In this document: piece by piece, positions 1 through 8,600 of the stretch
Layout of the letters: every line of letters starts with the position of its first letter
Numbering within the stretch: the stretch's first letter is position 1
From: an uncultured Oscillospiraceae bacterium
Lineage (GTDB): Bacteria; Bacillota; Clostridia; Oscillospirales; Oscillospiraceae
Assembly (NCBI GenBank): GCA_934590325.1
Contig: CAKTOW010000015.1
Coordinates: 1-51,391, forward strand
Direction: 5' to 3'
Length of the DNA: 51,391 nt
Translations under genes and position numbers: made by a program
Notes under the pieces: generated by a model
Told to the model about the DNA's origin: nothing
Database searches by the model: none
The model's input: the letters and a program-made list of their open reading frames with translations, nothing else

Positions 1-220
1 TATCAACACGGTGTTTCCACCGAGCTAATCTTTACAGAGCTATTTGTCATAGCTTAAAACTTTTTATACTTAGCTTCACCGGTAATTGACTTAACCCGGC
101 TCCACCAAGTTTTTCAGTTGCGTTCCAGACCGCTCCCGCAGTCCTTCCCGCTCCCGTCTGGTGCTTTTCGTTTCGTTCGTTGTTTAATTTACAAGGTACA
201 CGTCCCATAACCGCGGAACA
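1..220 (-). other. probable rRNA operon leader (16S off the left edge)
   Basis: This stretch has no convincing ORF. Read on the minus strand it follows a very strong promoter and contains a segment (GTACCTTGTAAATTAAACAACG split by eye) of the kind seen in clostridial rRNA operon leaders, followed by structured, GC-rich sequence. I infer it is the transcribed leader of an rRNA operon whose 16S gene lies to the left of the window. No rRNA gene sequence itself is visible here, so another stable RNA is possible. Confidence 0.45.
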
Positions 221-226
221 GTTGAT

Positions 227-255
227 ATGATACTACTTGCGGATGAATTTGTCAA
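227..255 (-). promoter_or_regulatory. strong sigma-A promoter reading leftward
   Basis: On the minus strand the sequence shows a perfect -35 TTGACA (255-250), a 17-nt spacer and a -10 TATCAT (232-227). This near-consensus promoter faces away from the YhaN-like gene and drives the leftward leader, which fits an rRNA operon. Confidence 0.75.
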
Positions 256-369
256 CACCATTTTTGAACTTTTTTTAATTTTTTGCATAAGACAGTGTAA
301 TGACTTTTAACGCGAATCGTGCTATACTTTGAATTATATTGTATGAACTTGTATAAGGAGGAGAACTCC

Positions 370-2568
370 GTGGATATTCTGCACCTGAACGGCACCTTCG
401 GCCGCCTGGAGCACGATGAGCTGACGCTGTCGCCGGGACTGAACCTGCTGTACGCGCCCAATGAATCGGGCAAGTCCACATGGGGCGCGTTCATCCGCAC
501 CATGCTGTACGGTCTGTCCACCCGTGAGCGCGGTCCGCTGGCGGACAAAAACCGCTACGCCCCGTGGAACGGCGCGCCGCTGCAAGGGCGCATGGACGTG
601 GCCGCCGGGGACGATACCTATACCCTGCTGCGGGAGACACGGCGCGCCGCCGCGCCCATGGGCGAATTCTCCTGCACCTATACCGGCACCGCTACGCCCG
701 TCCCCAACATCACCGGGCAGAACGCCGGAGAGACGCTGCTGGGCGTGCCCCGGGAGGTGTTCGAGCGCAGCGCCTTCATCGGGCAGAACGCCCTGACCGT
801 GGAGCAGGACGCGGAATTAGAGCGGCGCATCGCCGCCCTCATCACCACCGGCGAGGAGGACACCTCCTACACCGAGTCCTGTGACCGGCTGAAAAAGCAG
901 CTGAACCGCCGCCGCCACAACAAGACCGGGCTTATCCCCGCGCTGGAGCGGGACATCGACCAGCTGCAGGGTGCCCTGCGGGAGCTGGTCGCCCTGACGG
1001 ACCAGGCGCAGCAGTCCCGCCGGGAGCTGGACGCCCTGGAGCACCGCGCCGCTGACCTGCAGCAGCAAGCCGACCGGTGGCAGACGCTGGCGCAGCAGGA
1101 GCGTGTGGCCGCCTACCGCCAGGCGGAACAGGCGGCTCTGGCCGCCCAGGCCAAGGCTGACGCTCTGGCCGACCAGTGCGGCGCGCTGCCCGACGACGCG
1201 GCGCTGGCACTGCTGGAGGGACAGGCCGCCGCCCTGCCCGTGGAGCTATCCGCCCTGACGGAGAAGCGCCGCGCTGCGGAGGAGTCCGCCGCGGCCGCCC
1301 AGCAGGCGCAGGAGCGCTGGCAGCAGCACTCCCTCTACCCCGCCGGTGAGGTGGAACTGCGGCAGAAGGCCGACGCCATCGTGCCGGAAAAGTCCCCCAC
1401 CCTGTTTCTGCCCATTTTCTCCGGGGCACTGATCCCCCTCTGCGTGACGCTGGCGTTTTTGCTGCGCAGCAAGGGCGCGCTTCCCTTCTGGCTGTTCATC
1501 GGCATGGCCGGGCTGGGCGTGATCGCCACGCTGTTCGCCGTGAAGTTCCGCCGACAGGCCATCGTGGAGCGGCGGAAATACGCCGAGACACGGCGCGCCG
1601 CGCTGGAGACACAGATAGATGAGTACCTGCCCCTGCGGCAGCAGGCGGAGGACGCCGCCGAGAGTGCCCGCCGCGCCCAGGTGTCCGCCGCCGACGGCGA
1701 GGACAGTTGCCGCCGCCGTCTGCGGGAGCTGCTGACGCAGGTGCGCGTCTACGCCCCCTCTGTCACCGACCTGGCCGGCGCGCAGCTGGCGCTGGCCGAC
1801 ATTCGCCGCCGCAGGGCAGCGCTGACCGACGCCCGCCAGCAGGCGCGGGAGGCCGCCCTGTACCGTGATGCCCTGCGCCGCCAGTTGACGGAGCAGGAGC
1901 TGTCCGCCCCCGCGGACGCCGCCGTTCCGTCCCCCACCATATCCCGGCAGCAGGCTGCGGACGAGCTGGCGCGGGTGCAGGTGCTGCTGACGCAGGAGCG
2001 CACCCGGTCCGACACGCTGACCGGCCGCATACGCTCCCTGGACCGCAGCAGCGACCTGGAGGCCCAGCTGGCGCAGAAGCAGGAGCAGCTCCAGGCTCTG
2101 CAGGCGGAGTACGACGCCATCGCACTGGCCATGGACGTGCTGTCCCAGGCCAACACTGTGCTGCAGAATCGCTTCTCCCCGGCGCTGGGCGCGCGGGCGG
2201 CGGAGATATTCTCCACCATCACCGGCGGGCGGTACGACAAGGTACTGCTGAGCCGGGATTTCTCCCTGTCCGCCGAGCCCGCCGGCGACCCGGTGGGGCG
2301 CAGCGTCCGCCTGCTGAGCCAGGGCGCCGCCGACCAGCTGTATCTGGCGGTGCGGCTGGCCATATGCGACATGGTGCTGCCCGCGGACAAGCGAGTGCCT
2401 CTCATTCTGGACGACGCGCTGGTGACCTTCGACGACGACCGGCTCCACGCGGCGCTGGACTATCTGCTGGCCGAGAGCCGGAATCGCCAGATTTTGTTGT
2501 TCACCTGTCAGAAGCGGGAGATGGCCTACCTGCAGGGACGGGAAAATGTCACCGTCACCTGTCTGTGA
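370..2568 (+). CDS. YhaN-like AAA family ATPase with coiled coil and internal membrane segment
   Basis: A 732-residue protein of the SbcC/RecF-like ABC ATPase superfamily, closest in layout to YhaN. The Walker A APNESGKST lies at about residues 29-37. A long alanine- and glutamine-rich coiled coil fills the centre, interrupted by two hydrophobic helices near residues 345-395. The C-terminus has an ABC signature-like LSQGAADQ and a Walker B LILDD. The start is GTG at 370, because AAGGAGGAG sits 6 nt upstream; an ATG in the same frame at 319 lacks a ribosome site. YhaN partners are usually a YhaO/SbcD-type nuclease, but none is present beside it here. The substrate is unknown; a DNA-associated role is inferred from the family. 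Confidence 0.8.
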   Translation: MDILHLNGTFGRLEHDELTLSPGLNLLYAPNESGKSTWGAFIRTMLYGLSTRERGPLADKNRYAPWNGAPLQGRMDVAAGDDTYTLLRETRRAAAPMGEFSCTYTGTATPVPNITGQNAGETLLGVPREVFERSAFIGQNALTVEQDAELERRIAALITTGEEDTSYTESCDRLKKQLNRRRHNKTGLIPALERDIDQLQGALRELVALTDQAQQSRRELDALEHRAADLQQQADRWQTLAQQERVAAYRQAEQAALAAQAKADALADQCGALPDDAALALLEGQAAALPVELSALTEKRRAAEESAAAAQQAQERWQQHSLYPAGEVELRQKADAIVPEKSPTLFLPIFSGALIPLCVTLAFLLRSKGALPFWLFIGMAGLGVIATLFAVKFRRQAIVERRKYAETRRAALETQIDEYLPLRQQAEDAAESARRAQVSAADGEDSCRRRLRELLTQVRVYAPSVTDLAGAQLALADIRRRRAALTDARQQAREAALYRDALRRQLTEQELSAPADAAVPSPTISRQQAADELARVQVLLTQERTRSDTLTGRIRSLDRSSDLEAQLAQKQEQLQALQAEYDAIALAMDVLSQANTVLQNRFSPALGARAAEIFSTITGGRYDKVLLSRDFSLSAEPAGDPVGRSVRLLSQGAADQLYLAVRLAICDMVLPADKRVPLILDDALVTFDDDRLHAALDYLLAESRNRQILLFTCQKREMAYLQGRENVTVTCL

Positions 2569-2627
2569 GGTTGCAAATCCCCTCAAATCGTGCTATACCA
2601 TATATAATACATCGAAAGGAGGCTGCC

Positions 2628-2939
2628 ATGCCCCATTTTGACTGTCTCCGCTGCGGCACGGCCATGCAGTTCGTCGGCCAGCACAAGCTGCAGCTGGGCA
2701 AGACCAGCTGGCTGTTCGGCGACCTGCCCAATCTGATGGCAGGAGCACTGGAGGTGTCCATCATGGCTTGTCCCGCCTGCGGAAAGCTGGAATTCTTCAC
2801 CGGCGGCGTACCCCAGCCCAGCGGCAACGACCCCGATCTGCACCAGCGCCGGTGCCCGCAATGCGGCTTTACCCACGACTTCGACTATCCCAAATGCCCC
2901 CTGTGCGGCTATGTCTACACCGCCGGGGACGAGCTGTAA
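2628..2939 (+). CDS. small zinc-ribbon protein
   Basis: A 103-residue protein with four CxxC knuckles: CLRC near the start, CPAC in the middle, and CPQC and CPLC at the end. It should therefore bind one or two zinc ions. The ATG at 2628 follows AAAGGAGG by 5 nt. The upstream open frame on the same strand is an artefact of the YhaN-like gene. The sequence CAAATCGTGCTATACC just before it resembles the promoter region in front of the YhaN-like gene, so it may have its own promoter. Its function cannot be named; such proteins are commonly nucleic acid or protein adaptors. Confidence 0.75.
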   Translation: MPHFDCLRCGTAMQFVGQHKLQLGKTSWLFGDLPNLMAGALEVSIMACPACGKLEFFTGGVPQPSGNDPDLHQRRCPQCGFTHDFDYPKCPLCGYVYTAGDEL

Positions 2940-2963
2940 GAACATCTAAAAGGAGAACCTGTT

Positions 2964-3797
2964 ATGAGCGATTGTACCCACGATTGCAGCACCTGCGGCG
3001 AAAGCTGCGGCGAGCGCAAGGAAGCCAACGTATTTGAAAAGAAGCCCCTCCGCCCCGGCTGCCGTGTCGGCAAGGTATACGGCGTGGTGTCCGGCAAGGG
3101 CGGCGTGGGCAAGTCCATGGTCACCAGCCAGCTGGCGGTGGCGCTGCGGCGGGAGGGCTACCGCACCGCCATTCTGGACGCGGACATCACCGGCCCCTCC
3201 ATTCCCAAGGCCTTCGGCATCCACGGCCGTGCTGTGGCGCAGGGCGACGCCATCGTGCCCGTGACCACCGCCACCGGTATACAGCTGATGTCCGTGAATC
3301 TGCTGCTGGAGCATGAGACCGACCCGGTCATCTGGCGCGGCCCGGTGATCGGCGGCGTGGTGCAGCAGTTCTGGGGCGACGTACTGTGGGAGGACGTGGA
3401 CTATATGTTCGTGGATATGCCCCCCGGCACCGGCGACGTGGCGCTGAACGTGTTCCAGTCCCTGCCGGTGGACGGCGTCATCATCGTGGCCAGCCCCCAG
3501 GACCTGGTATCCATGGTGGTACAGAAGGCCGTGAAGATGGCCCAGATGATGAACATCCCCATTGTGGGGCTGGTAGAGAACATGAGCTACGTCCAGTGTC
3601 CCGACTGCGGCAAGAAGCTCTATATCTTCGGCGAGGGCAAGACCGAGGAGGCCGCCAAGGAGTACCACATCCCTCTGCTGGCGAAAATGCCCATCGACCC
3701 GGCGCTGGCCAAGCTCACCGACGACGGCTGTATCGAGCAGTTCGACGGCCACTGGCTGGACGGCGTGGTGGAGACAATTTTGGGGGCGGACAAATGA
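2964..3797 (+). CDS. Mrp/NBP35-family P-loop ATPase (Fe-S cluster carrier)
   Basis: A 277-residue ATPase of the ApbC/Mrp/NBP35 family, which binds and transfers iron-sulfur clusters in the cytoplasm. The deviant Walker A SGKGGVGKS is at about residues 43-51, DADITGPS follows, and the C-terminal CPDC pair is the cluster-bridging CxxC. The N-terminus adds a second cysteine cluster (C4, C8, C11, C15), as in NBP35-like forms. The ribosome site AAAGGAG precedes the ATG, and the gene follows the zinc-ribbon gene by 24 nt, suggesting co-transcription. A strong terminator ends the unit. Confidence 0.92.
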   Translation: MSDCTHDCSTCGESCGERKEANVFEKKPLRPGCRVGKVYGVVSGKGGVGKSMVTSQLAVALRREGYRTAILDADITGPSIPKAFGIHGRAVAQGDAIVPVTTATGIQLMSVNLLLEHETDPVIWRGPVIGGVVQQFWGDVLWEDVDYMFVDMPPGTGDVALNVFQSLPVDGVIIVASPQDLVSMVVQKAVKMAQMMNIPIVGLVENMSYVQCPDCGKKLYIFGEGKTEEAAKEYHIPLLAKMPIDPALAKLTDDGCIEQFDGHWLDGVVETILGADK

Positions 3798-3799
3798 GC

Positions 3800-3837
3800 A
3801 AAAAAAGAAACGGCGCGGTGCACCGTTTCTTTTTTTG
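3800..3837. terminator. rho-independent terminator after the Mrp gene (bidirectional)
   Basis: An A-rich run, GAAACGG, a short loop and CCGTTTC followed by seven T form a hairpin with T runs on both strands. It can stop the rightward Mrp transcript and the leftward TSUP gene, which ends at its edge. Confidence 0.85.
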
Positions 3838-3839
3838 CT

Positions 3840-4577
3840 TTATTTCATCAACTCCTGCACCAGCGTCACCAGGCCGCTGACACCCACGCCGATGTACACC
3901 ACCTGCCGGGCGATGTCTCCGGACATCCTGCGGCTGAGCAGGGTGCCTATCCACAGGCCCAGCAGGATGCACACCACGCTGACCCCCGCCACCGGCAGCA
4001 GCGATACGCTGAAATACCCCCGCACCACCCGCATGGTGAAGTTAATGAGGTTGGTAGTCAGGAACAGGAACTGCATATTGCCCACGTAAGTCTCCTTGTC
4101 CCTGGCGATGGCCACGAAGTACAGGGCCATCATGGGGCCACCGATGGTGAACGCCCCGGCGCAGCAGCCGGAGAAGGCGCTGCACACCAGCCCCGCCGTC
4201 AGGCTGGGCTGCAGCTTCACCCGCTTGGCGAAGAAGAGGAAATACGCTGCCAGCGCGATGAGGAACGCCCCGAACAGCGCCGTCAGCACGTGCAGGTCGA
4301 ACCGGCCCAGCAGGTTGATGATCACCAGGCTGCACACGGTGTACAGTCCGATGGGCAGGGCGATCTGCTTCAGGTCGATGTGCTTGCGATACATCCACGT
4401 CATGGTGCCGGACTGCGCCATGCAAATCAACGCCACGACGGTGGGCGCAATGGTCATGTCGTAGAACGCGCTGGCCGCCACCATCATCACCACCGCCGCA
4501 CCGAAGCCCGTCAGCGGCTGGATGATGCCGCCCACCAGCGCCGCCAGCCCCATCATTATATATTCCACCGCACACAC
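3840..4577 (-). CDS. TSUP (TauE/SafE) family membrane permease
   Basis: A 245-residue integral membrane protein with about eight hydrophobic segments. The family-typical motifs are present twice: GFGAAVVMM near the N-terminus and GAFTIGGPMMALYF near the middle. TSUP proteins export or import small sulfur-containing or organic anions; the substrate cannot be told from sequence. It is a single gene between two terminators, and its promoter carries a perfect inverted repeat that looks like an operator. Confidence 0.85.
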   Translation of the reverse strand: MCAVEYIMMGLAALVGGIIQPLTGFGAAVVMMVAASAFYDMTIAPTVVALICMAQSGTMTWMYRKHIDLKQIALPIGLYTVCSLVIINLLGRFDLHVLTALFGAFLIALAAYFLFFAKRVKLQPSLTAGLVCSAFSGCCAGAFTIGGPMMALYFVAIARDKETYVGNMQFLFLTTNLINFTMRVVRGYFSVSLLPVAGVSVVCILLGLWIGTLLSRRMSGDIARQVVYIGVGVSGLVTLVQELMK

Positions 4578-4594
4578 CGCCTTTTCTGTCGATA

Positions 4595-4631
4595 CTCAGG
4601 GCATTATACCAGTCCCTGAGGAAAAAGGCAA
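4595..4631 (-). promoter_or_regulatory. promoter with overlapping operator for the TSUP permease
   Basis: On the minus strand a -35 TTGCCT (4631-4626) and a -10 TATAAT (4608-4603) are 17 nt apart. The -10 is framed by the perfect 7-bp inverted repeat CTCAGGG/CCCTGAG (4595-4601 and 4614-4620), a placement typical of a repressor operator. Confidence 0.65.
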
Positions 4632-4633
4632 CG

Positions 4634-4664
4634 AAAAAAGAACCGCCTTGCGGCGGTTCTTTTT
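4634..4664. terminator. bidirectional terminator between TSUP gene and livF
   Basis: GAACCGCC-loop-GGCGGTTC with an A run on the left and a T run on the right. It terminates the liv operon on the minus strand. Confidence 0.85.
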
Positions 4665-4666
4665 GT

Positions 4667-5380
4667 TCAGCTCTTCTTTTTGCCCAGGTAGGCTTCCTTG
4701 ATGGACTCGTCGGCCAGCAGCTCCGCGCCGGTGCCGGACTTGGTGATGTTGCCAGTCTCCAGCACGTAGGCGTAGTCCGCGATCTTCAGGGCCATGTTGG
4801 CGTTCTGCTCGATCAGCAGCACGGTGACGCCCTGCTGGTTCACGGTGCGGATGATGTCGAAGATGCCCTGCACCACCAGAGGCGCCAGGCCCAGGGACGG
4901 CTCATCCAGCATCAGCAGCTTGGGGCGGCTCATCAGGGCGCGGCCCACGGCCAGCATCTGCTGCTCGCCGCCGGACAGGGTACCGGCCAGCTGCCAGTGG
5001 CGCTCCTCCAGGCGGGGGAACAGCTCATACACCCACTTGATGTCCTTCTCGATGCCCTCCTTGTCGGTGCGCAGGTACGCACCGGCCTTCAGGTTCTCCA
5101 GCACCGTCAGATTGGCGAACACGCGGCGGCCCTCCGGGGACTGGGCGATGCCCGCCTCCAGGACCTTGTTGATGGGCTTGCCCAGCAGTTCCTCGCCGTC
5201 GTAGGTAATGGAGCCGCTGTCCGCCTTCACCAGGCCGGAGATGGTGCGCAGCGTGGTGGACTTGCCGGCGCCGTTGGCGCCGATTAGGGTGACGATCTTG
5301 CCGTCGGGCACCTCAAGGCTGATGCCGCGGAGGGCCTTGATGCCGCCGTAAGAAACACACAAATTTTCAATCTTCAGCAT
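4667..5380 (-). CDS. livF: branched-chain amino acid ABC transporter ATPase LivF
   Basis: A 237-residue cytoplasmic ATPase with Walker A GANGAGKST, signature LSGGE and Walker B LLMLDEPSLGLAP. It pairs with LivG to power uptake of leucine, isoleucine and valine, or related substrates, through LivH/LivM. The gene overlaps livG by 14 nt, which suggests translational coupling, and is the last gene of livKHMGF. Confidence 0.93.
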   Translation of the reverse strand: MLKIENLCVSYGGIKALRGISLEVPDGKIVTLIGANGAGKSTTLRTISGLVKADSGSITYDGEELLGKPINKVLEAGIAQSPEGRRVFANLTVLENLKAGAYLRTDKEGIEKDIKWVYELFPRLEERHWQLAGTLSGGEQQMLAVGRALMSRPKLLMLDEPSLGLAPLVVQGIFDIIRTVNQQGVTVLLIEQNANMALKIADYAYVLETGNITKSGTGAELLADESIKEAYLGKKKS

Positions 5381-6308
5381 CTTCTGCCACCCCCAAGTAT
5401 GCGTCGATGACGCGCTCGTTGTTTTGTATCTCGTCCGGTGTGCCCTGGGCGATCAGCTTGCCGAAGTCCAACACGTAGATGCGGTCGGCGATGCCCATGA
5501 CCAGGTCCATGTGGTGCTCGATCAGCAGGATGGTCTTGTGGAATGTGGTGCGGATCTCCTTGATGAACTCCGCCAGCTCCAGGGTCTCCTGGGGATTCAT
5601 GCCGGCCGCCGGCTCGTCCAGAAGCAGCAGCTTCGGGTCGGTGGCCAGGGCGCGGGCGATCTCCAGCCGCCGCTGCTTGCCGTAGGGCAGGCTGGTGGAC
5701 AGCTCGTCCTTCACATCCTCCAGGCCCACGACCTTCAGCAGCTCCAGCACCTCGGCGCGCTGCTGCGCCTCCTCCTTGCGGTTGCCGCGGAAGGTGGCGG
5801 AGAACATATTGCTGCTGCGCCGCATGTGCTTGGCTATCAGCACATTGTCGAACACCGTCTGGGTCTTCCACAGGCGGATGTTCTGGAAGGTACGGGCCAT
5901 GCCCAACGCCGTGATCTTATCCGGTGTGGGGGCCAGGATGTGGTCGGTGAAGGCATGGGCGTCCAGCGCCTTCTGGCCCTCCCGCCAGGACTTCAGTGCC
6001 TCGTCGTCCAGCGCCTCCTCGGGGGCGAACTGGGCGGTGTACATATCGGCATGCTCGCCCTTGTACATCTTCTTCATCTTGCCGGTAGGATGATTGCGCA
6101 CGATGCACTCCCCGCCGAAGCACACCCGGCCGTTGGTGGGGGCATACACACCGGTGATGACGTTGAAGGCGGTAGTCTTACCGGCGCCGTTGGGGCCGAT
6201 GAGGGCCACGATCTCGCCCTCGTTGACCTCCAGGCTCAGGTTATCCACGGCCACCACGCCGCCGAACTGCATGGTGACGTTCTCAACGGACAATACGTTC
6301 TTGCTCAT
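5367..6308 (-). CDS. livG: branched-chain amino acid ABC transporter ATPase LivG with insertion
   Basis: A 313-residue ATPase, longer than the roughly 255 residues usual for LivG. Walker A GPNGAGKT lies at about residues 38-45, the Q-loop segment ARTFQNIRL at about 138-146, and Walker B LLLDEPAAGMNP further on. Between Walker A and the Q-loop about 55 extra residues (roughly 70-127) rich in Lys, Glu and Asp are inserted, in frame and with normal codon use. Its start overlaps the livM stop by 4 nt (ATGA). The function is as for LivF; the role of the insertion is unknown. Confidence 0.92.
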   Translation of the reverse strand: MSKNVLSVENVTMQFGGVVAVDNLSLEVNEGEIVALIGPNGAGKTTAFNVITGVYAPTNGRVCFGGECIVRNHPTGKMKKMYKGEHADMYTAQFAPEEALDDEALKSWREGQKALDAHAFTDHILAPTPDKITALGMARTFQNIRLWKTQTVFDNVLIAKHMRRSSNMFSATFRGNRKEEAQQRAEVLELLKVVGLEDVKDELSTSLPYGKQRRLEIARALATDPKLLLLDEPAAGMNPQETLELAEFIKEIRTTFHKTILLIEHHMDLVMGIADRIYVLDFGKLIAQGTPDEIQNNERVIDAYLGVAEDAED

Positions 6309-7477
6309 TTGGACGTCACCTCCTGTTTCACGGCTTTCTTAGCGCGGCTCTTGGCCTTCCACCCGGCTATCACCTGCGGCAGCTCCCTGTCGCCCATGAT
6401 GCCCTTGCGGAAGAACAGCACCACCACCATGATGACGATGGAAAACACCACCAGGCGGAAGCCGTTACGGAACACTTCGGGTGCCTTGATACCCAGGAAT
6501 TCACCGGAATCCAGTCCGCGCAGCCACCACTCGGAGGCCGCCACGAACAGCAGGGAGCCGATCACGGAGCCGGAGATGGAACCGATGCCGCCCAGCACCA
6601 CCATCAACAGTATCTCGTAGGTCATGGCCACCTTGTAGTTGTTGGCCTGGGCGATGGACAGCACCATAGCCATGGTCGCGCCGGACACACCGGCGAAGAA
6701 GGAGCTGGTCACGAAGGACAGCATCTTGTGCTTAGCCAGGTTGATGCCCATGGCCTCCGCCGCCACCTCGTCGTCGCGGATGGCCTTAAACGCGCGGCCG
6801 TAGGTGGAGTTCACCAGCATGACGATGAGAATGATGGACACCGTGGCGATCAGCACCGGCACAAAGGTGGACATGCTGAACGTCCCGATCTTGAAGCTGC
6901 TGATACGGGTAAAGCTCTTCAGCAGATTGGATCCGTTGGTCACGGGGCCCAGCTTGCCCCACTGGAAGATGGCGCGGATGATCTCCGCGAAGCCCAGCGT
7001 TGCAATGGCCAGATAGTCGCTCTTCAGCCGCAGCACGGGCAGGCCGATGAGATAGGCAAACAGCGACGCCATCAGGCCGGCCAGCAGCACGCAGATGATC
7101 ACACCCAGCACCGTGCCGAAGCCTCCCAGCGCGTTGCCCAGCACCTCCGGGAACGAGATGCGGATAGCCGCGTCATAATACTGATACACCGTGTCGCGAG
7201 ACGCGGCGGGGATGGAGAAGATCGCGTATGTATACGCGCCGATCAGCATAAATCCGGCGTGACCCAGGGAGAACAGGCCGGTGAAGCCGTTCAGCAGGTT
7301 CATGGACACCGCCGCCAGCGCATACACAGAGCCCTTCTGCAGCACCGTCAGCAGCATGTACATCTTGTTGCTGGGCTTGATGACCTGATCCAGCACCAGC
7401 ACCAGTGCCAGGAACAGCGCCACAGCCACAAGGGAGATAAACGTCTTGCGGACGTCCTTTTTCTTTTCCAGCATCAT
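6305..7477 (-). CDS. livM: branched-chain amino acid ABC transporter permease LivM
   Basis: A 390-residue membrane permease with about ten hydrophobic segments and the LivM-type cytoplasmic loop AIRDDEVAAEAMGINLAKHKM that couples to the ATPases. It forms the channel with LivH. The N-terminus is lysine-rich before the first helix and the C-terminus ends in a basic tail. AAGGGGGTG precedes the tandem ATG pair at 7477/7474. It lies 12 nt after livH. Confidence 0.93.
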   Translation of the reverse strand: MMLEKKKDVRKTFISLVAVALFLALVLVLDQVIKPSNKMYMLLTVLQKGSVYALAAVSMNLLNGFTGLFSLGHAGFMLIGAYTYAIFSIPAASRDTVYQYYDAAIRISFPEVLGNALGGFGTVLGVIICVLLAGLMASLFAYLIGLPVLRLKSDYLAIATLGFAEIIRAIFQWGKLGPVTNGSNLLKSFTRISSFKIGTFSMSTFVPVLIATVSIILIVMLVNSTYGRAFKAIRDDEVAAEAMGINLAKHKMLSFVTSSFFAGVSGATMAMVLSIAQANNYKVAMTYEILLMVVLGGIGSISGSVIGSLLFVAASEWWLRGLDSGEFLGIKAPEVFRNGFRLVVFSIVIMVVVLFFRKGIMGDRELPQVIAGWKAKSRAKKAVKQEVTSK

Positions 7478-7489
7478 ATCCGCACCCCC

Positions 7490-8416
7490 TTACACCTTGT
7501 CGGTGGTCTTCTCACCGAACAGGCCGGTGGGCTTGAACACCAGAATGATGATCAGCAGCACGAACGTGAACGCATCGGAGAAGGTGGCGAAGCCCACCTG
7601 CTCCGTGATGGCGCCGTTGGCCATCAGGATCGTATCCAGGCCCTTGATGACGGACTCGCAGATGCCGATGATGAACGCGCCCACCACCGCGCCGGGCACG
7701 GAGCCGATGCCGCCGAACACGGCGGCCACGAACGCCTTCAGGCCGGGCATGGCACCGGCTGTGGGCACCACGCCGGGGAAGTTGGTGAAGAACAGGATCG
7801 AGCCGATGGCCGCCAGAAACGTACCGATGATGAAGGTGGCGGAGATCACGTTGTTGATCTTGATGCCCATCAGCTGCGCTGTCTCAAAGTCCACGGACAC
7901 GGCGCGCATGGCCATACCGATCTTGGTGTGGTTGATAAGCAGCACCAGCGCGATCACCAGCGCGATGGTCAGGAACGGGGTGATGACCGTCACGCGGGAC
8001 GTCTCCATGCCGAACAGCCGCACCGGGTCGGAGATCCACGGGATCGCGGGATAATTCTTGTTCAGGCCGCCGGTCACATACAGCGCCAGATTCTGGATCA
8101 GATAGCTGACGCCGATGGCGGAGATCATGACGGACATGCGGGGCGCGGTACGCAGGGGCTTGTACGCCACCCGCTCGATCAAAAAGCCCAGCAGCACCGT
8201 CAGCACGATCATCAGCGGGATCGCCAGATACAGCGGCATCCATGTGGCAAAATAGACCATCATCAGGCCGGCCACCATGAACACGTCGCCGTGGGCGAAG
8301 TTGATGAGCCGCAGTATGCCATACACCATGGTGTAGCCAATGGCGATCAGCGCATATTGCCCGCCCACCGATATGCCGGATATGATATACGGCAGCGCGG
8401 TTTTCAAAACTTCCAT
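7490..8416 (-). CDS. livH: branched-chain amino acid ABC transporter permease LivH
   Basis: A 308-residue permease with about eight hydrophobic segments, the GYTMVYGILRLINFAHGD motif near the N-terminus and GLKAFVAAVFGGIGSVPGA near the C-terminus, both typical of LivH. I place the start at ATG 8416, where GGGAGG lies 8 nt upstream; the longer open frame to 8530 would read through a basic, proline-rich stretch without a ribosome site. Confidence 0.92.
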   Translation of the reverse strand: MEVLKTALPYIISGISVGGQYALIAIGYTMVYGILRLINFAHGDVFMVAGLMMVYFATWMPLYLAIPLMIVLTVLLGFLIERVAYKPLRTAPRMSVMISAIGVSYLIQNLALYVTGGLNKNYPAIPWISDPVRLFGMETSRVTVITPFLTIALVIALVLLINHTKIGMAMRAVSVDFETAQLMGIKINNVISATFIIGTFLAAIGSILFFTNFPGVVPTAGAMPGLKAFVAAVFGGIGSVPGAVVGAFIIGICESVIKGLDTILMANGAITEQVGFATFSDAFTFVLLIIILVFKPTGLFGEKTTDKV

Positions 8417-8535
8417 GCGGGGTTCCTCCCTATTTCGTTCTTTCTTCCTTGGCAGACAGCCGTTTCCCACCGGCCGCCGCGAAGCCGTCCCGCGAAGTGC
8501 GGGGCAGTCTCGCCGCCTCCGGTATAGCACAGTAG

Positions 8536-8561
8536 CTGGCGGGAGCCGCTGCTCCCGCCAG
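8536..8561 (-). terminator. GC-rich hairpin between livK and livH
   Basis: CTGGCGGGAGC-loop-GCTCCCGCCAG is a perfect 11-bp stem between livK and livH without a T run. Such a hairpin usually protects the 3' end of the abundant binding-protein mRNA or partly terminates, lowering expression of the membrane components. Confidence 0.6.
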
Positions 8562-8600
8562 CCCTGTGTACCTCACTTGGCTGTAGTATGTACTACCCCT

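Noticed and set aside
1246..2586. 446-residue ORF on the minus strand opposite the YhaN-like gene
   Set aside because: It is a shadow frame of a GC-rich coding region, low in complexity, without ribosome site or family motifs.
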